From Chloroflexia bacterium SDU3-3 (GTDB lineage Bacteria; Chloroflexota; Chloroflexia; Chloroflexales; Roseiflexaceae), in the NCBI GenBank assembly GCA_009268125.1, contig WBOU01000013.1, forward strand, positions 1-64,000: a stretch of DNA of 64,000 nt, given 5' to 3'. Under the pieces are notes generated by a model. The model was given only the letters and a program-made list of their open reading frames with translations. It was not told the origin of the DNA and did no database searches. Both the position numbers and the translations under genes were made by a program. Numbering within the stretch: position 1 is the first letter of the stretch; each line of letters opens with the position of its first letter. Below, piece after piece: positions 1 through 8,194 of the stretch.

Positions 1-126
1 ATGATGGTATGATAGCGGGGCGAGGGGGGCATAACGACTCCATAGGGTATGGTTTGGGTTGGCACGCAAAGCATACCCGTTTTGCGCGTTCTGTCCACCT
101 CGCCACAAAAGTGACACCTGTTGAGG
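1..126. repeat. Right end of a MITE-like inverted-repeat element
   Basis: The segment around 78-126 matches the right ends of the elements at 1120-1538 and 39654-40020: a TGGCACGCA block, then AAAAGTGACACC and a GAGG end. The terminal repeat GTGACACCTGTTGAG lies at 111-125. The left part of the element is outside the window. The reading frame of the broken transporter opens directly after this end. Confidence 0.6.
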
Positions 127-127
127 G

Positions 128-544
128 GCGCGACCCGTGGCTCTGGTGGGCATCGCGGGGGCCATGGCCGCGCTGGCGCTGATGGCCACGCTTGGCCCCC
201 AGGCCCCCTACCCGCTGATCGGCGGCGTGCTCTTCCTGATGGGCGGCTCATTCGGCTGCGTGCAGCAGCTCCCCGTGGCCGCCATGGCCAACACGCCCGC
301 CGATCAGCACGCGGCGGTGGCCCACGGCTCCACCCTGCTGTCGGTCATCCACGCCACCGCCGCGCCGCTGGGCGTGGGCGCGCTCTCCACGCTGCTGCAG
401 ATCTTCGGCCAGCACGCGGGCGCGCTGGCCGGGTTCCACCGCAGCGCCCTGGTGGCCGCCGCCGTCGCCACAGCGGCGCTGCTGCTGATGCTGGGAGCGC
501 CTGCCCGCCGCGCGCCGAACGTACGGGCGCAATTACCTAACTAA
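128..544 (+). pseudogene. C-terminal remnant of an MFS transporter
   Basis: The frame encodes about 135 residues with four hydrophobic segments and the look of the last third of a 12-14 helix major facilitator (DHA2/EmrB-like): FGCVQQLPVAAMANTP, then a loop with HAAVAHGSTLLSV. Full-length members have 400-500 residues. The only usable start is a GTG at 137 without a ribosome site. An in-frame stop lies in the terminal inverted repeat immediately upstream, so the 5' two thirds were probably separated by insertion of the repeat element or lost. The fragment cannot form a working transporter. Confidence 0.7.
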
Positions 545-552
545 AAATATTC

Positions 553-606
553 TTACCACGAAGACACGAGGTTTTTACCACCAAGACTCCAAGACTCCAA
601 GGAGCA
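553..606. repeat. CCACGAAGAC/ACCACCAAGAC dispersed repeat
   Basis: Contains ACCACGAAGACACGAGG followed by ACCACCAAGACTCCAAGAC. The same short motifs recur between genes across the whole window. No coding capacity. Confidence 0.7.
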
Positions 607-760
607 ATAAGATCTGGGAAATAGCGGCGGGCCAGCTCCACCCACTCGGCCCATGCGGCGAAGGTGCTGCTGGTGTTTTGATGGCCATATGCACGAACAC
701 CAGCAGCCTGTTTCTCAGCACGGGAACGCCTTAAATTGGGAGTTCCAAGGGGGCGATGCC

Positions 761-1109
761 CTCACATGGTGTCACTTTCTCTGGCGGAGCATTCGGATGC
801 GGCACATGACGAGAGAACGCGTGCCAAGCCATGCACCGCATGGAAGATTCTCGATCTCACCCACCCGGCCCATGCGGCGAAGGTGCCGCTCGTGCACACT
901 GGCCATATGCACGAACACCAGATGCCTGATTTCGGCATAGGAATGCTCCAAATTGGGGGTTTCGAAGGGGGCAACGCCCCCTCGCGGGGTTCCGAGGGGC
1001 TGGCCCCTCGGCGCTGCCCGCGCAAGGCATCCACCCACCAAACATCGACCAATGCCATCGCTGAAGGAAAAAACGCCCAGCGCCGACGGGAAAAGTGACA
1101 CCATGTGAG
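761..1109. mobile_element. MITE-like element, copy A
   Basis: About 349 bp bounded by perfect 15-bp terminal inverted repeats, CTCACATGGTGTCAC and GTGACACCATGTGAG. The interior carries the CACCCGGCCCATGCGGCGAAGG module and a GGGGCAACGCCCCCTCGCGGGG hairpin region, no gene. It is inserted into the GGGCGATGCC part of another copy of the same family, and runs opposite to copy D. No transposase is in the window, so a non-autonomous element is inferred. Confidence 0.65.
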
Positions 1110-1119
1110 AGGCATCGCC

Positions 1120-1538
1120 CTCACATGGTGTCACTTTATCGGGTGTTCCGAGGCCGTTTTAGCGAGACGGTGCGTTGGTATTCGTTCGGCTTGGGTGCGC
1201 CTTCGTCGATAGTGGTCATTTTTGGATGGTGATGCATGCCCTATGCGGGCGGCACCACGGACTCCGCGCCCTTGGATCCCCGCGAGGGGCGTTGCCCCTT
1301 CGAACCCCAATGTTGACCGTTCCTATGCCGTTTCCCGGTAGCTGGTGTTCGTGCATATAGCCATCAAGACGTGAGCGGCACCTTCGCCGCATGGGCCGGG
1401 TGGGATGGCGCGGCGCGATCATGGGTTGAGGCGGATTGCTTGCTGGGAGCGCAACTGGTGGTGTGCATAGTCTGGCACGCATGATTGTGGGTCTTGCCGC
1501 ATCCTGACGCCCTGACTAAGAACGTGACACCATGTGAG
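1120..1538. mobile_element. MITE-like element, copy B
   Basis: About 419 bp with the same 15-bp terminal repeats as copy A and only 10 bp from it. The interior is in the opposite orientation to copy A (CCTTCGCCGCATGGGCCGGG). Confidence 0.65.
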
Positions 1539-1574
1539 GGCCAGCCCCTGTGAACCCCGCGAGGGGCATCGCCC

Positions 1575-1755
1575 CTCACATGGTGTCACTTTTCAGGGCG
1601 TTCCCATACCTTTTTGGCAAAGATGCCCGTTCGGCGGCATGAGAGCCGCATTCCAATGCGCTGGATGTACGACAAGGTCGTGCAAGCCCCGGCACGCGGT
1701 TTTGTACCATGTGCCGCATCCAAAGGCCCCACTCATGAAAGTGACACCTGCTGAG
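1575..1755. mobile_element. MITE-like element, copy C (short form)
   Basis: About 181 bp between CTCACATGGTGTCAC and GTGACACCTGCTGAG. The interior differs from copies A and B and is non-coding. Between B and C the ends plus the GAACCCCGCGAGGGGC stretch could form a long hairpin. Confidence 0.55.
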
Positions 1756-1937
1756 GGGGCAGGCCCCTAGGCGCTGCCCGCGTAGGGCACACACCCACCA
1801 AACACGATGAACCCTTATCATCGAAGCCGCAGCCGGTCGCCCCGACCAGGCAGCCTCGCCGCTGCGCAGCCCAGCGAGCACCGAGCCGCGCGCAGCCCCG
1901 ACGAGCTATGCTATAATCGCCGCGCATTCTTCCTACC

Positions 1938-2825
1938 ATGAGAGAACCTATGACCGCCACCGCACGCGCGCTCCCGCGCACCATCGTCATCGGCTCGGCG
2001 TGGATGCTGCTGCTCACCATCATCGGCGGCATCATCGGCGGCGTCCTGCTCGGCCTCCTCGCGCAGGTCGTCTACCTCGTGTTCATCTTCCCTGTCATGC
2101 TCGGCGCAGTCTGCGGCGGCATAGTCACCCAGATGGCCCGCAAGCGGAAAGTGGCCATCGCCCCCTTCGTCATGCTGTGCGCCGTGGTCATGGCGCTGAT
2201 CGCCTATATGAGTTACCACGGCACCAGCTACGCCCTATTCACCTATCAGGCCAGCGACCAGCTCGCGAAAGACTACCCCGACAGCACCCCCGAGCAGCGT
2301 GACAGGGCTATCCAGCAGTCCCTCTACGATACCACCGGCTTCAGCGGTGTGCTCGGCTTCCTGAGCCTCAGCGCCAGCAGCGGGATCACCATCGGCAGCA
2401 TGGGCGGGGCGCACGGCATTATGCCGCTGGTGGGGCCATTCGTGTGGGGCTACTGGGTGGTAGAGCTGGGCATCGTGGTCACGGTCAGCGGGCTGATCGC
2501 GCGCGGCGAGAGCAAAAAGCGCTTCTGCTACACCTGCGGCGAGTGGTATCGCGGCGAGAACATCGGCACGATCAGGCGGCTGAACCAAGAGCAGATCGTA
2601 CAGCTCATGCGGCTCCAGGAGTGGAAGGCGCTCGACGAGGCGATAGAGGAGACCGACGCCAGCGGCTACGACGTGTACTGCGAGGCATGCGAGTGCAGCT
2701 ACGCCCCGGTGTTGCTCACCGCCACCTACATGGGCAGCGACATGCAGGGCCGCCCGCGCGTCGTCGACATCGCATCTGCCGAGGTGCCCGCCGACTTCGC
2801 GGATACCTTCCGCCTAGCGCACTAG
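1938..2825 (+). CDS. Membrane protein with C-terminal cysteine pairs (zinc-ribbon-like)
   Basis: A 295-residue protein I cannot assign to a named family. Hydrophobic segments lie at about 16-42, 43-64, 73-92 and 162-187, so it is an integral membrane protein with a loop of about 65 residues between helices 3 and 4. The soluble tail carries CYTC (197-200) and CEACEC (248-253), spaced like a zinc ribbon split by about 47 residues. An ATG at 1950 is an alternative start with AGAGA before it. A TATAAT at 1912-1917 is a likely -10 box. It is followed after 6 nt by the methyltransferase-like gene, so the two probably share a transcript. Confidence 0.75.
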   Translation: MREPMTATARALPRTIVIGSAWMLLLTIIGGIIGGVLLGLLAQVVYLVFIFPVMLGAVCGGIVTQMARKRKVAIAPFVMLCAVVMALIAYMSYHGTSYALFTYQASDQLAKDYPDSTPEQRDRAIQQSLYDTTGFSGVLGFLSLSASSGITIGSMGGAHGIMPLVGPFVWGYWVVELGIVVTVSGLIARGESKKRFCYTCGEWYRGENIGTIRRLNQEQIVQLMRLQEWKALDEAIEETDASGYDVYCEACECSYAPVLLTATYMGSDMQGRPRVVDIASAEVPADFADTFRLAH

Positions 2826-2831
2826 AGGATC

Positions 2832-3320
2832 ATGCCTATGTCAAGCTCGGCCCACAGCCGCCCGTGGCAGATCTTCGAGGTTGTCGTCGGCACCCCCATG
2901 CTGCTGGCGGCGGCGCTGCAGGCGCTGCTGCCGCTGCCCATCGGCGGGGCGCAGCACGCCCCGCCGCGCGTGGGCGCGGGCGCGGCGCTGCTGGTGGCTG
3001 GGGCGCTGCTGGTGGCCGCGACGCGCCGCCAGATGCGCGCGCTGCACCAGCCCACCGACCCTGGCCAGCCAACCACGCGGCTGGTCACAGGCGGGGTGTT
3101 CGCGTGGTCGCGCAACCCGCTGTACCTCGGCGGGTTCGCGGCGCTGGCCGGGCTGGCGCTGGCGCTGGGCGCGGCCTGGGGCCTGATCATGCTGCTGCTG
3201 GCGCTGGCCGCCGCCCACGCCCTGCTCATCCGCCCCGAGGAGCGCTACCTTGCGGCGACGTTTGGCGAGGAGTACCGCGCCTACGCGGCCAGGGTGCGCC
3301 GATGGATCGGGCGGGGCTAA
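2832..3320 (+). CDS. Isoprenylcysteine methyltransferase (ICMT/PEMT)-like membrane protein
   Basis: A 162-residue protein with hydrophobic segments near 14-35, 48-62 and 95-132 and the family's C-terminal signature: GGVFAWSRNPLYLG, then RPEERYLAATFGEEYRAYA before a basic end. In this superfamily the RNPxY and EE.Y elements line the S-adenosylmethionine site in the membrane. The substrate in bacteria is usually unknown, and prenylated proteins are not expected here, so phospholipids or small lipophilic molecules are more likely. GAGG precedes the start. It probably forms an operon with the membrane protein upstream. Confidence 0.75.
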   Translation: MPMSSSAHSRPWQIFEVVVGTPMLLAAALQALLPLPIGGAQHAPPRVGAGAALLVAGALLVAATRRQMRALHQPTDPGQPTTRLVTGGVFAWSRNPLYLGGFAALAGLALALGAAWGLIMLLLALAAAHALLIRPEERYLAATFGEEYRAYAARVRRWIGRG

Positions 3321-3345
3321 GGACCATGAAAGGGCACACAAGATA

Positions 3346-3948
3346 ATGCTCACGCAAGAGGACATCGAACAATTATACTCTTATCAGCTCTCTATTCAAC
3401 CAGCAATTCTCAGAAATGAGCTAATGACAACAGTCCTCAGCTTCTATGGTATTCTAGGAGTGATATGCGACATTGAGAGCAAAAATCAAAATGCCCACCA
3501 ATACCTCAATGGAGAAGATAGATCCTGCTGTAATATGATACCATCGCCACTCAAAGAATATATTGTGTGCATAGAGCCATACCGCCAGAATATTCTCGAT
3601 ATCTGTAATCATTGTCTAGGCGATATTATCCAAAATCGCATAGATGGCAGCGAGGTCAGCAATACAGGCCGCTCAAGCTTCCCAGATACTACTCTTATCG
3701 CATCCTGTCTCAGTGATGATCTGGAAACAGCTATCTACCGCATCGCCAATGAGCTAAACGCATGCTGGGCTATCATCAGACGCGAAACAAACGCCTTTCG
3801 AGACAGCTCGATAGATCACCTATCGCCAACTGCCCAAGAGATATTTCTTGGCACACCGGTGCTGGCCGAGCCACAAGGTCTAGAGCAGGTCGACGTATTA
3901 ATACGCGGCCTGCTGATCGCCAAGCTGCGCGAGCGTGACGCAGCCTAG
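3346..3948 (+). CDS. AT-rich orphan protein, function unknown
   Basis: A 200-residue soluble, mostly helical protein starting MLTQEDIEQL. I recognise no domain. Cysteines are unusually frequent (CDIES, CC at about 63, CIEP, CNHCLG, CL, CW), but without a clear metal-site pattern. The ATG at 3346 was chosen because the open frame upstream of it overlaps the preceding gene. Base composition is clearly lower in GC than both neighbours and codons end in A/T more often, which suggests acquisition by transfer. Confidence 0.65.
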   Translation: MLTQEDIEQLYSYQLSIQPAILRNELMTTVLSFYGILGVICDIESKNQNAHQYLNGEDRSCCNMIPSPLKEYIVCIEPYRQNILDICNHCLGDIIQNRIDGSEVSNTGRSSFPDTTLIASCLSDDLETAIYRIANELNACWAIIRRETNAFRDSSIDHLSPTAQEIFLGTPVLAEPQGLEQVDVLIRGLLIAKLRERDAA

Positions 3949-4113
3949 CCACACTCGCGTAGCCGTTCCTGCCGCCTGGGTGCAAAAAGCGTTCATATTG
4001 GCGAGAATCCTGGCCCCTACAATAGATCTATCGATTCGCCCATCACACCAACATTGGCGCATCACCAGCGTATCTGCTGCGCCAGACGAGAGGCATAGCG
4101 AAAGATAGACCCT

Positions 4114-5055
4114 ATGAGCGCAGCACCCACCCACATGGTCACCGGGGCCTTCGGCTACTCGGGAAAATATATCGCCCAACGGCTTCTGGCCCAGGGGCGC
4201 AGCGTGGCCACCCTCACCAACTCGCCCCAGCGCGCCAACGCCTTCGGCGGCAGGGTGAAGGCCCACCCCTTCAGCTTCGAGCGCCCCGACGAGCTCGAGC
4301 GCGCACTATACGGCACCGAGGTGCTCTACAACACCTACTGGGTGCGCTTCAACCACAGCATGTTCAGCCACGCCGACGCGGTGGCCAACACGCTGGCCCT
4401 GTTCGAGGCCGCGCAGCGCGCGGGCGTGCGGCGCATCGTGCACGTCAGCATCACCAACCCCTCGCTCGAATCGCCGCTAGAGTACTTCAGCGGCAAGGCG
4501 CGGCTTGAGCAGGCCCTGGTCGAATCTGGGCTTTCCTACGCCATCCTGCGCCCCACCGTGCTGTTTGGCAAAGAGGACATCCTGATCAACAACATCGCGT
4601 GGGTGCTGCGGCATCTGCCGGTGTTCGGCGTGTTTGGCGATGGACAGTACAAAGTCCAGCCCATCGCGGTGGAGGATCTGGCCGATCTCGCGGTGGCGCA
4701 GGGCGCGGTGCAGGCGAGCGCCACCATCAACGCCATCGGGCCGGAGACCTACACCTACCGCGCCATGGTCGAGATGATCGGGCGCGGCATCGGCGCGCGC
4801 AGGCCGATGGTGGGCGTGCCCCCGGCGCTGGGGCTGCTGGTGGGGCAGGCCCTGGGCGCGCTGGTCAACGATGTCATCATCACCCGCGAGGAGATCGCCG
4901 GGCTGATGGCGGGCCTGCTGTGCGTCGACACGCCGCCCATCGGCACCACCCGCCTGAGCGCGTGGGTCGCGGCCAACGCGGCCACGCTGGGCCGCCGCTA
5001 CGCCAGCGAGCTGGGCCGCCGCCGCGACCGCGCCGCTGCCTACGCCAGCAACTAG
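4114..5055 (+). CDS. NmrA/NDUFA9-like NAD(P)-binding SDR
   Basis: A 313-residue atypical short-chain dehydrogenase. The N-terminus has the dinucleotide fingerprint GAFGYSGKYIA, followed by TLTNSP where extended SDRs contact the cofactor. FSFERPDELERAL and VLYNTYWVRF follow, then VHVSITNPS, a partner-type substitution for the usual SSxxVY. The catalytic YxxxK is not evident at its normal place (EYFSGKARLEQ may stand in for it). It most resembles the NAD(P)H-binding, complex I NDUFA9 subfamily, whose members act as sensors or sugar/quinone-type reductases. The product is unknown. It is monocistronic as far as can be seen. Confidence 0.75.
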   Translation: MSAAPTHMVTGAFGYSGKYIAQRLLAQGRSVATLTNSPQRANAFGGRVKAHPFSFERPDELERALYGTEVLYNTYWVRFNHSMFSHADAVANTLALFEAAQRAGVRRIVHVSITNPSLESPLEYFSGKARLEQALVESGLSYAILRPTVLFGKEDILINNIAWVLRHLPVFGVFGDGQYKVQPIAVEDLADLAVAQGAVQASATINAIGPETYTYRAMVEMIGRGIGARRPMVGVPPALGLLVGQALGALVNDVIITREEIAGLMAGLLCVDTPPIGTTRLSAWVAANAATLGRRYASELGRRRDRAAAYASN

Positions 5056-5074
5056 CGCGGGGTCTCGGAAGATT

Positions 5075-5156
5075 GGGCGCTGTGGTGAAGTTAGGAAAAT
5101 GCCTCTAGAACATATTGCATGTGGGGAAGAAAACCGTATACTTCACCACAGCGCCC
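5075..5156. promoter_or_regulatory. 17-bp perfect inverted repeat with 48-nt spacer
   Basis: GGGCGCTGTGGTGAAGT (5075-5091) and its exact complement ACTTCACCACAGCGCCC (5140-5156) flank 48 nt that are AT-richer than the surroundings. The pair lies between the SDR stop and the HEAT gene start. It may be a terminator or leader structure, or the ends of a tiny insertion. Confidence 0.55.
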
Positions 5157-5177
5157 TTCGCCACAGCGGAAAAGCCC

Positions 5178-5987
5178 ATGACTCAAGCTGCGATCCTCGG
5201 CTATATCAACCATCTCGAAGACCCTGCCTACCTAGCCCGCCTGCTCGACATGGCCCCGATGCCAGCGCTTGTGGAGCAGCTCGGCGCGCTGCTACGCTCG
5301 GGCGACGCCGAGCATGTCGCGGCGGCGTGCCTCATCATCCGCGACCTCACCCCCGTCGTGCCCAGGCACGAGCTGGGCAGCGCATTCCGCGCGGCCTTCG
5401 CCAGCTCGCCGCTGGTGGCCGCGCTGGAGGAGCTCGTACTCACGGGCGACCGCGCCACCCGCGCGGAAGCCATCTACACGCTAGGGAAGACTGGCTGCGT
5501 CGCCAGCGCCGCCGCGCTACGCCGCGCCTTCGACGCGCTGTACGAGGCCGACCCGCTGGTGCTGCCGCGCCTGGTGGGCGAGATCTGGTGGCTCGAAGGC
5601 CAGCACGACTGGGCGCTGATCGACACGATGGTAGCGAGCCGCAGCTACGCGACCCGCTGGGCCGCGCTTGCCGCCCTCTCCACATGGTCGGGCAATACCG
5701 CATTCCAGGCCGAAAGGCAGCGCCGCTATGCCGCCCTGCGCCAGGATGCACACCCGCTCGTGCGCGCCGAGGCCGACTTCGCCTACCAAGAGCTGCTGCT
5801 TGAGCAGCGCCTGCCCAGCCTGCCCCTGCGCGAGAGGCGAGCGCAGCGGGCCGCGCTCGAGCGCGACAGGCCGCGCATCACGTTTGCCGATATGGGGCAT
5901 CGCTTCAGCGCCTACCTGCACGCGCGGCGGCAGGGTAGCTACACGCTGGAGATGCTCAGCCAGTTTCTGGATGGGAAGCTGCTGTAG
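5178..5987 (+). CDS. HEAT-like helical repeat protein
   Basis: A 269-residue soluble protein built of helical pairs, for example GDAEHVAAACLIIRDL, DRATRAEAIYTLGKTG and SRSYATRWAALAALSTWSG, which read as degenerate HEAT repeats. Such proteins are usually scaffolds. An upstream ATG at 5115 is in frame but falls inside the inverted repeat and has no ribosome site, so the ATG at 5178 (MTQAAILGYI) is preferred. About 30 nt downstream lies the next small gene, so 5178-7703 may be one transcript of four small genes. Confidence 0.7.
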   Translation: MTQAAILGYINHLEDPAYLARLLDMAPMPALVEQLGALLRSGDAEHVAAACLIIRDLTPVVPRHELGSAFRAAFASSPLVAALEELVLTGDRATRAEAIYTLGKTGCVASAAALRRAFDALYEADPLVLPRLVGEIWWLEGQHDWALIDTMVASRSYATRWAALAALSTWSGNTAFQAERQRRYAALRQDAHPLVRAEADFAYQELLLEQRLPSLPLRERRAQRAALERDRPRITFADMGHRFSAYLHARRQGSYTLEMLSQFLDGKLL

Positions 5988-6016
5988 GGTTATTATGACA
6001 ATCAGGAGACAAGATC

Positions 6017-6553
6017 ATGCAGCAGATCACCTCAATTTCCGCACTTGACGCATTTCTGGGCGGTATCTCGTTTGGCGTGTCGATGTACACCCGCAACATC
6101 AAATTCGACTTTTCGATCCGAGAGATCCCGCGCCATCGTTCCCCCAGCAAGACGCTGCTGCATACCTCTATGCATCTCACCCGCCCATCCATCGCGACAC
6201 TCTCTACCGAGGATCAAAATCGCCAGCCAGAAACCTGGGAGGCGTTTGGCAAACGGCTAGAGTCCTGGTTCACGCGGCATGAGCAGTTTTTGCCTGTAGC
6301 ACCTTACGATTCGGCAGACGACGAGGTACCCAAGCAAGGGTGGCTGCGCGCCACCGACCAGATTCTCATCGCAGCAAGCGAGGCTATCGAGGCCATCATC
6401 TCCCTCTTTGGCGAGCAGGCCGAGGTCTACATCCACCCCTTCCCGGCTGAGATCTACCACCGACACAAGATGGCCGTGTTCGAAGAGGACCGCGTGCTGA
6501 TCTTTGGACGCAAGCATGCCGCACTCCTGATACTCAGGCTGGAACAAGCATAA
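6017..6553 (+). CDS. Hypothetical protein
   Basis: A 178-residue protein with an AGGAGA ribosome site before ATG. No family recognised and no signal peptide or membrane segment. The middle (about 60-105) is rich in charged residues and the C-terminal third is mixed alpha/beta (AVFEEDRVLIFGRKHAALLI). The gene lies 19 nt before the beta-trefoil gene and is probably co-transcribed with it. Confidence 0.6.
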   Translation: MQQITSISALDAFLGGISFGVSMYTRNIKFDFSIREIPRHRSPSKTLLHTSMHLTRPSIATLSTEDQNRQPETWEAFGKRLESWFTRHEQFLPVAPYDSADDEVPKQGWLRATDQILIAASEAIEAIISLFGEQAEVYIHPFPAEIYHRHKMAVFEEDRVLIFGRKHAALLILRLEQA

Positions 6554-6572
6554 GAGAAAGGCAGTGACATCC

Positions 6573-7142
6573 ATGAATATCGGAGAGATACTTGGGCGGA
6601 TGGCTAAGATTCAGGAAAGCATCTTCGGGCCAGCGCTGCCGAAAAAATCTATCACCTACGGCAGCCGCATCGCCATCCGCGCTTCCAATGGCAAATATGT
6701 GCAGGTCAACCACCACCAAGCGGCCCGCATCATGGCGCTCGCGAGCAATGTCCAAGAGTGGGAGATCTTCGAGATCGTTGCAGCCCACGACCCATTCTCC
6801 TACAAGCAGAAAACCATCCGCTACGGCGACCAGATCGCGCTCAGGGCGATCAGCAACAAAACCTTTGTCCGCAATATTGTTGAGCAAGATCCAACTGAGC
6901 TAGGGGCGCTCGCGCCACTGGTGAAAGAGACAGAAACCTTCAAGCTGGTAGCCGCACCGAGCATGCGGGCAACGGCAGCCCGAAAAGATGTGGACTACGG
7001 ACAGCCATTTGTGCTTCAGACCGCGCAGGGCGACTACATCACCTGCGATCACGCTGCCGATGGCCGACTGCGGGCCAAGCGTAGCGCTGCAATTGGCGAT
7101 ACCGAGACCTTCTTCTTTATCCACCCCGATCTACCGCGATAG
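6573..7142 (+). CDS. Fascin-like beta-trefoil protein
   Basis: A 189-residue protein with three similar segments: YGSRIAIRASNGKYVQV, YGDQIALRAISNKTFVR and YGQPFVLQTAQGDYITC. Each has the pattern G-hydrophobic-RAxNGKYV-xxD typical of fascin or actin-crosslinking-like beta-trefoils. An N-terminal helix of about 20 residues precedes the first repeat. In bacteria such domains usually bind carbohydrate or protein. An in-frame GTG at 6564 exists, but AGAAAGG is spaced correctly only for the ATG at 6573. No signal peptide, so a cytoplasmic role is inferred. Confidence 0.65.
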   Translation: MNIGEILGRMAKIQESIFGPALPKKSITYGSRIAIRASNGKYVQVNHHQAARIMALASNVQEWEIFEIVAAHDPFSYKQKTIRYGDQIALRAISNKTFVRNIVEQDPTELGALAPLVKETETFKLVAAPSMRATAARKDVDYGQPFVLQTAQGDYITCDHAADGRLRAKRSAAIGDTETFFFIHPDLPR

Positions 7143-7187
7143 GGCCAGCGTTATCGATCCTTGCGCTACCACAGAAAAGGCACCGCC

Positions 7188-7703
7188 ATGATCCTGCCCA
7201 AAGAGCGAGACCCGCGACTGATCACCATCCGCCGAGGTGGCACGCTCACCGACGAGCACCACCGGCTGCTGGCGCTGTGGGCGGCGGCGTGCGCCGAGCA
7301 TGTGCTGCACCACTTCGAGGCGGCGCAGCCCGCCGACACGCGTCCCCGCCAGGCCATCGAGCACATCCGGGCCTGGGCGCGCGGCGAGATCTCCATGACC
7401 CTCGCGCGCGCGGCGGGGGGCCACGCCATGGCCGCCGCGCGGGCCTTGAGCGGGGCGGCGCGCCACGCCGCCTACGCGGCGGGCCAGGCTGGGGTGGTGG
7501 CCCACGTGGCCGCGCACGACCTTGGCGCGGCGGCCTACGCCATCCGCGCCGCCATGGCCGCCGCGCCCGCCGCCCAGGCCCAGGCCGCCGCCCTCGCCGA
7601 GTGCCGCTGGCAGCGCGCCCAGCTCCCCGAGGACATCCGCGCGCTTGTGCTCGACGACCAGCGGCGGCGCAACGCGATCTGCTGGTCGGTGTTCGAGTGC
7701 TGA
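7188..7703 (+). CDS. Imm5-like putative immunity protein
   Basis: A 171-residue alanine-rich all-helical protein. The stretches MAAARALSGAARHAAYAAG and AAGQAGVVAHVAAHDLGAAAYAI match the small family annotated as putative immunity protein (Imm-5-like). Those proteins are thought to neutralise polymorphic toxins, but few have been tested. The ATG at 7188 has AAAGG seven bases before it. An upstream TTG is less likely. No matching toxin gene is adjacent. The call is from pattern memory only. Confidence 0.6.
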   Translation: MILPKERDPRLITIRRGGTLTDEHHRLLALWAAACAEHVLHHFEAAQPADTRPRQAIEHIRAWARGEISMTLARAAGGHAMAAARALSGAARHAAYAAGQAGVVAHVAAHDLGAAAYAIRAAMAAAPAAQAQAAALAECRWQRAQLPEDIRALVLDDQRRRNAICWSVFEC

Positions 7704-7807
7704 TCGGGTGGCATTCGCGCACACATGCACCGCTGCGGCCTCCCTACACCATAGATAAGGTGCGAGGCACTCACCAAAAAGGCAGCCGCAAGAGATACCG
7801 CCAGCGC

Positions 7808-8194
7808 TCACTGCCCATCCGGCGGCTGCCACAGCTCGATCCTGTTTCCCTCGGGGTCCAGCAGCCATGCAAACACGCCATACTCCGAGTCCTCCACGCG
7901 ATCCTCCACCGCCACGCCCTCGGCGCGCAGCGCGGCCAGCAGCCCGCGCAGGTCGGCCACGCGGTAGTTGATCATGAACGGGGCCGCGCTGGGGCCGAAC
8001 GAATCCGCGTCGGCGGGCACTAGGTTCCACGCCGTCGATCCAGCACCCGCCGGGTTGTCAGGGCCAGCCCAGGCGAAGGACGCGCCACCCCAGGCCTGCA
8101 CGTCGATACCCAAGTGGGCCTTGTACCACACGCCCAAGGCCTGGGGGTCTCTGGCCTTGAAGAAAATGCCGCCGATACCGGTCACGCGCTTCAT
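7808..8194 (-). CDS. VOC-family (glyoxalase-like) protein
   Basis: A 128-residue vicinal-oxygen-chelate protein: N-terminal GIGGIFFKARDPQALGVWYKAHLGI, and C-terminal GVFAWLLDPEGNRIELWQPP, the canonical betaalphabetabetabeta ends with the metal-ligand glutamate of RIELW. Substrate unknown. The ATG at 8194 has an AGAGGAG site 7-8 nt upstream, so independent initiation is likely even though the frame stays open further upstream. Confidence 0.75.
   Translation of the reverse strand: MKRVTGIGGIFFKARDPQALGVWYKAHLGIDVQAWGGASFAWAGPDNPAGAGSTAWNLVPADADSFGPSAAPFMINYRVADLRGLLAALRAEGVAVEDRVEDSEYGVFAWLLDPEGNRIELWQPPDGQ

Larger units (their letters stand above)
545..1937. other. Gene-free repeat region
   Basis: About 1.4 kb holds no credible gene. 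It contains a CCACGAAG-type repeat, a partial CACCCACTCGGCCCATG module (about 640-760) and three nested inverted-repeat elements. Short open frames here run through repeat sequence in several frames and strands and are not coding. A TATAAT box at 1912-1917 probably serves the gene at 1938. Confidence 0.7.

Noticed and set aside
762-1134. Several open frames of about 120 codons on both strands in the repeat region
   Set aside because: They run through the MITE-like repeats, overlap each other in opposite frames, and recur wherever the repeat recurs. No ribosome site or protein-like composition.
2444-3346. 300-codon open frame overlapping the membrane and ICMT-like genes
   Set aside because: Arg/Ala/Gly-rich shadow frame of GC-rich coding sequence; the other frames have membrane segments and family motifs.
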